From: Bacteroidaceae bacterium
GTDB lineage: Bacteria; Bacteroidota; Bacteroidia; Bacteroidales; Bacteroidaceae
Length of the DNA stretch: 7,147 bases
Direction: 5' to 3'
Assembly: GCA_017548225.1 (NCBI GenBank)
Contig: JAFYMV010000161.1
Coordinates: forward strand, 1 to 7,147
This document shows, in pieces, positions 1-6,250 of the stretch (within the stretch, counting starts at the first letter, position 1; each line of letters begins with the position of its first letter). A model generated the notes under the pieces. It made no database searches and had not been told where the DNA came from. It saw only the letters and a program-made list of their open reading frames with translations. Both the position numbers and the translations under genes were made by a program.

Positions 1-2837
1 TCGCGGCATAGCTTGGTGTAGTCAATGAGCACGATACCGTTCTTCACCACAATACCGAAGAGCATAATACATCCCATCATACTCATCACATTAAGGTTAG
101 TTCCCGTGATGGCCAACGCGGCGATAACACCAGCGATAGACATGGGTACAGCAGTGATGATAATGAAGGGGTCGGTGAACGATTCGAACTGTGATGCCAG
201 CACAATGAATACGAGCAGAATGATGAGGATACCCAGCAGGGCGAGGTCGCCGAACGACTCTTGTTGCTCCTCAAAATCACCGGCAAGGTTGATGGTGATA
301 CCCAAGGGGATGTCCATATTCTTGATTGCCTTATTGGCTTCGGCAACAACTACGCCCATAGGCACCTCGGTGTTGACGATGGCCTTCACGGTGTTGACAC
401 GCTCACGGTCCTTACGCTCAATTGAGGGGGGCGAGAAGCGCTCTACGACAGTACCTACATCCTTGATGCGCACGGCGCTGCCATTGTTGCTGTAGATGAG
501 GATATTCTCAATGTCCTCAATGCTGGTACGGAACTCGGGGGCATAGCGCACCTTGATATAGTGCTCATCACCATCTTCACGGTAGTACGAAGCGGTAGAA
601 CCATTGATGCGGTTGCGCAAGTAGGTAGCAGCAGTAGAGAGGTTGAGACCATGACGGGCAAGTTTCTCGCGGTCAAAGTCAACCTGAATCTCGGGCTGAT
701 AGTCTGAACGGCTGATACGCACCTCGCTGACACCCTTGAGCTTGATGAGTTCGCTGCGCAACTCCTTGGCCACCTTGTCGGTAGCGTTGAAGTCATAACC
801 ATAAATTTCAAAGTCAACGGATGACTGTCCACCCATACCAGAGTTACCACCAGCACTTACGGTGAAACGCTCGATCTCGGGGTAGTGGCCCAAGTCGGCA
901 CGGATAAGTTCTGAAATCTCAAAAAGGGTACGCTCGCGCTCGTCGGGATCAACAAGGGTAATGTTGAACGAGCCGATGTGGCTACCATTGTCTTGCATAG
1001 AGGCAAAGGTGTTATCCTCGCTAGCTTGACCCACAGTGTAGTTCACTACGCGAGCCTCCTCCTTGAAGTCGGCCATCCACTTATCGGCTAACTCCTTGGT
1101 GATAGCATGAGTACGCTCGGTGCGAGTGCCGATGGGCATGTAGAGGCGTACGGTAAGGCGGCTATCGTCAGAGGCGGGGAAGAACTCAGAACCCACATAC
1201 TTCATGGTGGTGAAGCAGGCTACGCAGAGAATGATACATATAGAGAGCACCAGCTTGCGATGACGCACAGCCTTGTCAATCATACGGCCATACCATGCAT
1301 CCAGTTTATCGAGCATACGCTCAATGGGTACATAGAAGATATTGTAAGCCGAGCTATGCTTCTTCTTCAATTTGAGCAATTGAGAGCAGAGCATGGGGGT
1401 GAGGGTCAAAGCAGAGATGGTAGATACCGTGAGGATAACGCACATCATCCAACCCAACTGCTTGAACATCATACCCATCATACCTCCAGCCAATGTCATG
1501 GGGAAGAATACGGCAATCATCGTGAGCGTAGATGCCACAACAGAGATGGCTACCTCATTGGTGGCATGGATGGCTGCCTGCTTGGGGTCGGCACCACGCT
1601 CGATGTGGGTCGTTACATTCTCCAATACTACGATGGCATCGTCCACCACCATACCGATGGCGATAGAGAGACATGCCAACGAAATCATATTGAGCGAACC
1701 GTCAGAGACTGCCAAGTAAATGAATGATGCTACCAGTGAGATGGGGATGGTAATGGCAATCACGAAGGTGGCACGCCAGCGTCCGAGGAAGAGGAACACC
1801 ACGATGACTACGAACAGGAGAGCGTAGAATACGGTTTCAGCCAAGCCGCTGATAGAATTCTCAATATTCTCAGAGGTGTTGGCTACGATACCAATCTTTA
1901 CATCAGAGGGGAGGTTATCTTGCAACTTGGGCAACATCTTGATTACCTTGTTGGAAATCTCCACAGAGTTGGCACCCGACTGTTTCTGTACGATGATGGT
2001 AGCGCCACGAACACCATTGGTATAGGTCATCTGACCGCGTTCCTGAATGGTGTCAACGACTTCGGCCACATCGCGCAAGTAGATGTCGCTGCCATTCATT
2101 GAAGCCACGACGATACTCTCCATATCCTTGGGGTCCTTGAACTCGCCCTCTACGCGGAGGGGGAAGCTCTCGTTACCGATATCAAATGTACCACCGGGGA
2201 TATTCATGTTCTCGGCAGAGATGATGCTACTGATGGCCTCGATGCTGAGGTTGTAGGCCTCGAGCTTCACAGGGTCGCAGTATACATAAATCTCACGCTC
2301 GGCTGCACCACCAATAGATACCGAACCTACGCCGGGAATACGGGCCAAGGGGTTGGCCACATTATCGTCAAGGATCTTGTAAAGTCCGTTGGTAGACTGG
2401 TCAGCCTGTACCGAAAGGATGAGGATAGGCATCATGTCGGAGTCGAACTTCAAGATGATGGGGGTGCTCACCGCATCGGGCAGAGCCGATGAAATCATGT
2501 CGAGCTTGTCGCGCACATCGTTGGTGAGGTCATCAATGTCATGTCCGTACTCAAACTGAAGTGTGATGAGCGACATGTTCTCCGATGACTTCGAAGTGAT
2601 GTGCTTGAGGTTGGCCACCGAGTTGAGCGTGCTCTCCAAGGGGCGCGTAACATTGTTCTCAATATCCGAAGCACTGGCACCCGAATAAGAGGTCATCACC
2701 ATAATGGTGTTGGTATCCATCTTGGGGTACAAGTCTACGGGAAGCTTGGTAACCGAATACACACCAAACACCACGATAGCGGCGAAGATGAGTGCGGTCA
2801 TAATCGGTCGCTTGACCGAACCTTCGTATAAACTCAT
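1..2837 (-). CDS. AcrB-like RND multidrug efflux permease, 3'-truncated by window edge
   Basis: This is the inner-membrane, proton-driven pump of a tripartite efflux system (RND superfamily, AcrB/HAE1-like). I followed the frame codon by codon from the ATG at 2837 to the window edge and found no stop: 945 residues are visible, against about 1020-1050 for the family, so roughly the last 100 are missing. TM1 is near residues 13-29. The first large periplasmic domain runs to about 332, TM2 begins near 333, and TM7 is near 530-550. A second periplasmic domain follows, then TM8-TM10 from about 861. TM4 holds the proton-relay pair D399-D400 in GMVVDDAIVVLENV, equivalent to AcrB D407/D408. TM10 holds K932 in FGIVVKNGIVLIDY, equivalent to AcrB K940. 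The gene is the last visible one of the operon, 141 bases after the adaptor. The substrate cannot be read from sequence. Efflux pump identity is very secure. Confidence 0.96.
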   Translation of the reverse strand, partial: MSLYEGSVKRPIMTALIFAAIVVFGVYSVTKLPVDLYPKMDTNTIMVMTSYSGASASDIENNVTRPLESTLNSVANLKHITSKSSENMSLITLQFEYGHDIDDLTNDVRDKLDMISSALPDAVSTPIILKFDSDMMPILILSVQADQSTNGLYKILDDNVANPLARIPGVGSVSIGGAAEREIYVYCDPVKLEAYNLSIEAISSIISAENMNIPGGTFDIGNESFPLRVEGEFKDPKDMESIVVASMNGSDIYLRDVAEVVDTIQERGQMTYTNGVRGATIIVQKQSGANSVEISNKVIKMLPKLQDNLPSDVKIGIVANTSENIENSISGLAETVFYALLFVVIVVFLFLGRWRATFVIAITIPISLVASFIYLAVSDGSLNMISLACLSIAIGMVVDDAIVVLENVTTHIERGADPKQAAIHATNEVAISVVASTLTMIAVFFPMTLAGGMMGMMFKQLGWMMCVILTVSTISALTLTPMLCSQLLKLKKKHSSAYNIFYVPIERMLDKLDAWYGRMIDKAVRHRKLVLSICIILCVACFTTMKYVGSEFFPASDDSRLTVRLYMPIGTRTERTHAITKELADKWMADFKEEARVVNYTVGQASEDNTFASMQDNGSHIGSFNITLVDPDERERTLFEISELIRADLGHYPEIERFTVSAGGNSGMGGQSSVDFEIYGYDFNATDKVAKELRSELIKLKGVSEVRISRSDYQPEIQVDFDREKLARHGLNLSTAATYLRNRINGSTASYYREDGDEHYIKVRYAPEFRTSIEDIENILIYSNNGSAVRIKDVGTVVERFSPPSIERKDRERVNTVKAIVNTEVPMGVVVAEANKAIKNMDIPLGITINLAGDFEEQQESFGDLALLGILIILLVFIVLASQFESFTDPFIIITAVPMSIAGVIAALAITGTNLNVMSMMGCIMLFGIVVKNGIVLIDYTKLCR

Positions 2838-2846
2838 AATAGTTAT

Positions 2847-2880
2847 GGGCCTCCCCCCTGCCCCTCCCAAGGAGGGGTGA
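2847..2880. repeat. REP-like G/C-rich palindromic element, copy 1
   Basis: This short element contains a perfect 7-bp hairpin, CCCCTCC (2861-2867) with GGAGGGG (2871-2877), and a 3-base loop. It is flanked by GCCTCCCC at 2849-2856. It is an inverted, imperfect copy of the element at 2942-2974. From memory, similar CCTCCCC..CCCCTCC..GGAGGGG elements recur between genes in many Bacteroidetes genomes, but I cannot search for copies here. It ends ten bases before the pump start codon, so it lies in the pump mRNA leader. Confidence 0.7.
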
Positions 2881-2941
2881 TACAGTATCGTGGGGATAAG
2901 GACTTTTTTAGTTTGTACTCTTTTTTTCAGTGGTCTCCGAA

Positions 2942-2974
2942 GTTCCCCTCTTCAGGAGGGGTTAGGGGAGGCTC
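2942..2974. repeat. REP-like G/C-rich palindromic element, copy 2 (inverted)
   Basis: The partner of the element at 2847-2880 lies in the opposite orientation just after the adaptor stop codon. Its own hairpin pairs 2945-2951 with 2955-2961 (six Watson-Crick pairs and one T-G wobble, loop TCA), and GGGGAGGC follows at 2965-2972. Across the two copies, 2847-2856 can pair with 2965-2974, 2861-2867 with 2955-2961, and 2871-2877 with 2945-2951, giving one long interrupted stem. Two inverted copies close together resemble a BIME-like arrangement. Confidence 0.7.
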
Positions 2975-2978
2975 TTTT

Positions 2979-4001
2979 TTACTCTTCTACTCTCACCTCT
3001 ATGCCATCAGTCAAGCGGCCTTGACCTGCGATTACTACGGTAGCACCATCAGGCACACCACCTAGCAACTCGTAAGCGTCGCCGAGGCGTTGGCCAAGCT
3101 CTACCTTCACATAGTTTACCTTGCCGTGGTTGTATACATATACAAAGCGCTCGCCTGAACCGGGCTGCTTCACGATAGCCACATCGGGTACTACCACACG
3201 ATGTTCGGTACCGAAGTTGAGCTGCGCGCGGGCAAACATACCAGGGCGTACCTTCTCATCCTTGTTGGCAAGAGTCAACTCCACAGGGAAGGTGTGAGTA
3301 GCTGCATTGATAGTGGGGTACTTGAGCGATACAGTCGCAGTGAATGTCTCACCAGGCAGCGCATCGAGAGTGATGGTAGCCTTGTCGCCCTTCTCTACCT
3401 TTGAATAGTAGTTCTCTGACACATTGACGAGCAACTTCACGGGGCGAATCTGCTCAATGGTGAGGATAGCTGCGCCTGAGTAAAGATCACCATTGTCGTA
3501 GTTACGAGCAGTTACGATACCCTCAATGGGGCTGAGGAGCTGGGTGTTCTCCATGATATTCTTGTACTGTGTCTCAGCTACTTCGAGTGACATTTTTGCA
3601 TTGTCAAATTCAGCCGTTGATACACCACCTACAGCGTAGAGCTCCTTGATGCGGGCAAAGTCCACCTTTTGGTTCTCAATCTGCAAGGTGAGCTGCTTGA
3701 GGTTGGCAGCATCCATCTGTACCAATTTCTGACCCTTTTTCACATGGTCGCCAATCTCAACATAGATTGTGTTGATGCGGCCCATGCTTTGGGGGGCAAT
3801 GTTGTTCTTCACTTCGGCCTGTACGGTACCTACATAGTCGCGCACCTGGTCAACGGGGCGTACATACACCTGAGCCACTTTCACGGCGGGCTTCACCTCT
3901 TCGACAGTCGCTGTGGGCTGAGCCTCCTGCGGCTTTCCTCCACATGCAGCGAGCAAGGCGGTCATAGCCAGCGCTGCAAACGAGAATACTTTCTTTTTCA
4001 T
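2979..4001 (-). CDS. RND efflux periplasmic adaptor lipoprotein (HlyD/AcrA-type membrane fusion protein)
   Basis: This adaptor joins the inner-membrane RND pump to the outer-membrane channel. It is 340 residues long, slightly short for the family, which fits its short alpha-hairpin. The start is clear: MKKK, a hydrophobic stretch and a lipobox LLAAC with Cys20 give a type II signal peptide, so the mature protein is a membrane-anchored lipoprotein. A linker rich in P, Q, T and E follows to about residue 40. The split biotinyl-lipoyl-like domain is at about 66-98 (SMGRINTIYVEIGDHVKKGQ) and 155-182 (LLSPIEGIVTAR). The alpha-hairpin lies between them at about 100-150. The beta-barrel and membrane-proximal domains follow, including the family motif VRPGMFARAQL at 251-261. 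It lies between the channel gene (62-base gap) and the pump gene, as expected for one operon. Family and role are secure. Confidence 0.96.
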   Translation of the reverse strand: MKKKVFSFAALAMTALLAACGGKPQEAQPTATVEEVKPAVKVAQVYVRPVDQVRDYVGTVQAEVKNNIAPQSMGRINTIYVEIGDHVKKGQKLVQMDAANLKQLTLQIENQKVDFARIKELYAVGGVSTAEFDNAKMSLEVAETQYKNIMENTQLLSPIEGIVTARNYDNGDLYSGAAILTIEQIRPVKLLVNVSENYYSKVEKGDKATITLDALPGETFTATVSLKYPTINAATHTFPVELTLANKDEKVRPGMFARAQLNFGTEHRVVVPDVAIVKQPGSGERFVYVYNHGKVNYVKVELGQRLGDAYELLGGVPDGATVVIAGQGRLTDGIEVRVEE

Positions 4002-4043
4002 TGTTCTATATGTTTTTGTTTATATATCAAATGTGTATATCCT

Positions 4044-4071
4044 ATGTAATTATCAATTGTCAATTATTTAT
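4044..4071. repeat. Short AT-rich TCAATTG/TCAATTA repeat in the channel-adaptor gap
   Basis: The 62-base gap between the channel and adaptor genes contains an AT-rich imperfect palindrome centred on CAATTG (4054-4059). Two tandem 7-base units, TCAATTG and TCAATTA, lie at 4053-4066, and the second runs into the channel stop codon. No Bacteroidetes-type promoter is visible in the gap, so the adaptor is probably expressed by read-through from the channel gene. The role of the repeat is unknown, and chance is possible in such AT-rich sequence. Confidence 0.35.
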
Positions 4072-5404
4072 TAGTATACTCCTTACCCTGCAACTTGTCC
4101 AAGTCGGCCTTGGCTGTGAGGTAGTCGTAGATTGACTGCACATAGGTGAGGCGGGCCTGTGTAAGGGCCACTTCGGCGCTATTGAGTTCAAGCACGGTGC
4201 CACGACCTACTTCGTAGAGTTTCTCTGCGATGTCGCGTCCCTTCTGCGCTTGTGTGATAGCCTCCTTATTACTTGACACCTGCTCGGCGCTGGCAGCCAT
4301 GCTATTGAGATAGCTCTGCTGCTGCATGGCAAGCTGGCGTGCGGTATAGTCGCGATTCTTCATCATCTGGGCAATCTGAATGTTGGTCTTCTTCATTGCA
4401 GAGAAGTTGCTGTACTTGAAGAGGGGCACGCTCACGCTCAACGACACATTGCTATAGGGATTCCACTCATACTCCTTGAACTTGAAATCCTCGGCCATGC
4501 AGGTATACATGTAGTTGAACTGCAGGGCTACCATGGGGGCAAAGTTCTGCTTGTTGAGCGAAAGGCTCTGCTGCAACATGCGGGTGTTCAGATCCATCTG
4601 CAACAACGAAGTATTGTTGTTCAAAGAGCTGCTATCAGCAGTGAGGACACCCGCGAATACTGACTCTTCATAGTCTGCAAGATTGTCATCGAGCACAATA
4701 TTGACTTCGGGTTCTATGTTCATGAGCACCACCAACTGAAGACGCGAGAGCTCTACAGCATTGCGTGCCGAGATTACTGAAGGTTGCAAATTGCGCATCT
4801 GTACCTCGGCGCTAATCTTGTCATACTCGCTTACCTTGCCCTGCTCAAACTTCGCCTTCACAATGTTAAAGTTGGCCTCGGCTTGCGCATAGCTCTTCTC
4901 CAACACAGCATAGCTGTCTTGTGCCAGCAGCATCTGGTAGAATGCCTTGGTCACCTGGTTTACGAGGTCCTGCTTTGAGGCGCGCGCCTGCTCTACGGCC
5001 AACGCCACATCAGTTTTGGTAAGTTTCATACTCTTGTAGAGCGTAGGGGCAAATACGGGAAGACTTACAGAGAGACCACCCTGGTACTGGTTGGGGATAC
5101 CAATTTCAATCTTCTGTCCCATCATCACCATTGTCTGCTTTTTGATGGTACGAGTATATGCTCCCGAAAGTGAAGCCTCGGGCAGCAATCCCATCACAGT
5201 CTCCTTGTCAGAGATTTTCTTCAGTTCAACAGTCTGGTCGGCCACCTCGATTGTGGGGTTATCGCTCAAGGCAATCCCTATAGCCTTATTGAGCGTCAAC
5301 CTCAATGTCTCTTGTGCCGTAGCACCCAGCGTGAATAACGCTAGGACTGCCATCATCATCGGTCGTATACCGATAGTCCACATTCTTTTCATTATTACCT
5401 TCAT
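4064..5404 (-). CDS. TolC-family outer-membrane efflux channel (OEP)
   Basis: This is the outer-membrane exit duct of the tripartite pump, 446 residues long, a usual TolC-family length. A hydrophobic signal segment spans about residues 15-28, with a likely signal peptidase I site after ATA (residue 30); no lipobox Cys is present. The two-fold internal repeat of the family is visible. LSVSLPVFAP (111-120) matches LSVSVPLFKY (322-331), marking the beta-barrel strands. FEQGKVSEYDKISAEV (186-201) matches YEVGRGTVLELNSAEV (397-412), marking the long helical hairpins. The Ala/Gln-rich stretches around 135-225 and 335-435 suit the coiled-coil tunnel. Three in-frame ATGs lie close together (5404, 5392, 5383). 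The first leaves only nine bases after the repressor stop; the second gives the more usual MKRMW signal-peptide start. The start is therefore uncertain by four to seven residues, but the family is secure. Confidence 0.95.
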   Translation of the reverse strand: MKVIMKRMWTIGIRPMMMAVLALFTLGATAQETLRLTLNKAIGIALSDNPTIEVADQTVELKKISDKETVMGLLPEASLSGAYTRTIKKQTMVMMGQKIEIGIPNQYQGGLSVSLPVFAPTLYKSMKLTKTDVALAVEQARASKQDLVNQVTKAFYQMLLAQDSYAVLEKSYAQAEANFNIVKAKFEQGKVSEYDKISAEVQMRNLQPSVISARNAVELSRLQLVVLMNIEPEVNIVLDDNLADYEESVFAGVLTADSSSLNNNTSLLQMDLNTRMLQQSLSLNKQNFAPMVALQFNYMYTCMAEDFKFKEYEWNPYSNVSLSVSVPLFKYSNFSAMKKTNIQIAQMMKNRDYTARQLAMQQQSYLNSMAASAEQVSSNKEAITQAQKGRDIAEKLYEVGRGTVLELNSAEVALTQARLTYVQSIYDYLTAKADLDKLQGKEYTNK

Positions 5405-5413
5405 TATATGTTA

Positions 5414-6025
5414 TTATTTCAGATTCTTAATTATCTCCAATCCTTTTTCCGTAGCCATACCACGCAACAGCACCAACACTACTGAATTATAAATAACCTC
5501 TGCCGGGTAGTTGCGCACCGAAGGGTTTCTTAATAATTTATCTATCTGGAAACCGTCTTGTTTGAGAAATACATCATAATCAATATCATCTCGTAATAAT
5601 CCCTGCTTCACACCCTCCTGTAACCACTTCTTTACATAACCAAAGTGCTCAGTATGCATACGGTCAAAGTAAGCTTCCAACTCGGCATAGCGCATCAATT
5701 CAGTAAAGAACAGCGGATTCACTTCTCTACAATGTTCGATAACACGCTTATAGAGCAAAAAAATCTGTTCTACAACATTAGTTGTCTGCAGCAGAGTTTC
5801 TCTGATTGCCTCACAAAATGAAGCCGAAGTCAACTTTACCACTTCAAGCAGTATAGCTTCCTTATCAACAAAAGCACCGTAGAGCGTTTTCTTTGATATA
5901 CCCAATTTACTAGCTACATCGTCCATGCGCACCTGCTTGATGCCATGTTGCTGAAACAACATGGTAGCAACATTTATGATGCGTTCACGCAACTCGGCCC
6001 TATCGCTCATTTTCTCTATGCACAT
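5414..6025 (-). CDS. TetR/AcrR-family transcriptional repressor of the efflux operon
   Basis: This is a 203-residue one-domain-plus-sensor regulator, typical TetR length. The N-terminal helix-turn-helix domain spans about residues 11-57 (RERIINVATMLFQQHGIKQV, then MDDVASKLGISKKTLYGAF), with the recognition helix at about 44-51. The rest is an all-helical ligand-binding and dimer domain with low conservation, so the inducer cannot be predicted. An internal ATG at 6010 (MSDRAELRERI) is an alternative start; both starts fit the leader expected from the promoter. The gene is first in the operon, nine bases ahead of the channel gene. An inverted repeat that fits a TetR site lies 34 to 72 bases upstream, which suggests autorepression of the whole operon. 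Sampled 60-base lines of the gene are about 28-42% G+C, lower than the 47-50% sampled in the pump gene, which may hint at a separate origin or simply at the usual AT bias of regulators. Confidence 0.93.
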   Translation of the reverse strand: MCIEKMSDRAELRERIINVATMLFQQHGIKQVRMDDVASKLGISKKTLYGAFVDKEAILLEVVKLTSASFCEAIRETLLQTTNVVEQIFLLYKRVIEHCREVNPLFFTELMRYAELEAYFDRMHTEHFGYVKKWLQEGVKQGLLRDDIDYDVFLKQDGFQIDKLLRNPSVRNYPAEVIYNSVVLVLLRGMATEKGLEIIKNLK

Positions 6026-6053
6026 ATCGTTCTTTTACACACCAAATCAAGTG

Positions 6054-6084
6054 CAAAGTTATTGGAAACTTTTAATGCTACAAA
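6054..6084 (-). promoter_or_regulatory. Bacteroidetes-type primary sigma factor promoter of the efflux operon
   Basis: Read on the minus strand, TTTG (6084-6081) is followed after exactly 19 bases by TAACTTTG (6061-6054). This is a full match to the Bacteroidetes consensus TTTG-N19-TAnnTTTG for the -33 and -7 boxes. Transcription should start a few bases downstream, near 6047-6049, giving a leader of about 20-40 bases depending on which repressor start is used. No second promoter was seen inside the operon. Confidence 0.82.
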
Positions 6085-6097
6085 AAGTTTCCAATAA
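6059..6097. promoter_or_regulatory. Palindromic operator, probable TetR-family repressor site
   Basis: A perfect inverted repeat has arms TTATTGGAAACTTTT (6059-6073) and AAAAGTTTCCAATAA (6083-6097), separated by nine bases. One arm covers the start of the -7 box and the other covers the -33 box, so a bound dimer or pair of dimers would block RNA polymerase. The site is immediately upstream of the TetR-family gene. The pairing of site and protein is inferred from position; the symmetry itself is seen directly. Confidence 0.8.
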
Positions 6098-6199
6098 AAT
6101 CCTATACATTATAACATTGTTTAGAGCATAAAGGTCATTTTTTCACATTTCATAACATTTTGCTTCAATAGACTGCATACTGCGCATGACAATTAATGC
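6098..6199. other. Intergenic spacer with no recognised feature
   Basis: These roughly 100 AT-rich bases lie between the operator of the efflux operon and the terminator of the sialidase gene. I found no small reading frame, RNA gene, repeat or second consensus promoter in them on either strand. Confidence 0.5.
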
Positions 6200-6229
6200 A
6201 AAAAGTACCGCCACTAGTGACGGTACTTT
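6200..6229 (-). terminator. Rho-independent terminator of the sialidase-like gene
   Basis: A 9-bp perfect stem pairs AAAGTACCG (6202-6210) with CGGTACTTT (6221-6229), with further pairing possible across the ten-base loop. On the minus strand it runs into a short T tract (6204-6200). It begins about 20 bases after the stop codon of the sialidase-like gene and separates that gene from the efflux operon. The plus-strand side has no T tract, so it acts in one direction. Confidence 0.8.
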
Positions 6230-6250
6230 GAAAAAATGTATTCTTTGAAA

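Noticed and set aside
455..856. Shorter minus-strand open frame overlapping the pump gene.
   Set aside because: It is out of frame with the continuous pump reading frame, which carries the recognisable RND sequence through this stretch.
1107..1727. A 206-codon open frame on the plus strand inside the pump gene.
   Set aside because: It is the exact codon-aligned antisense of the RND frame. Its His/Glu/Arg-rich translation matches no fold I recognise, and the RND motifs on the minus strand, including D399-D400, lie inside it.
2945..2980. G/C hairpin followed by a T run, looking like a plus-strand terminator.
   Set aside because: No plus-strand gene precedes it. On the minus strand, where transcription runs, no T tract follows the hairpin, so it does not have the form of a terminator for the adaptor gene.
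3669..4049. A 126-codon plus-strand open frame over the adaptor gene start.
   Set aside because: It is antisense to a clear lipoprotein signal and lipoyl domain, and no promoter or start context supports it.
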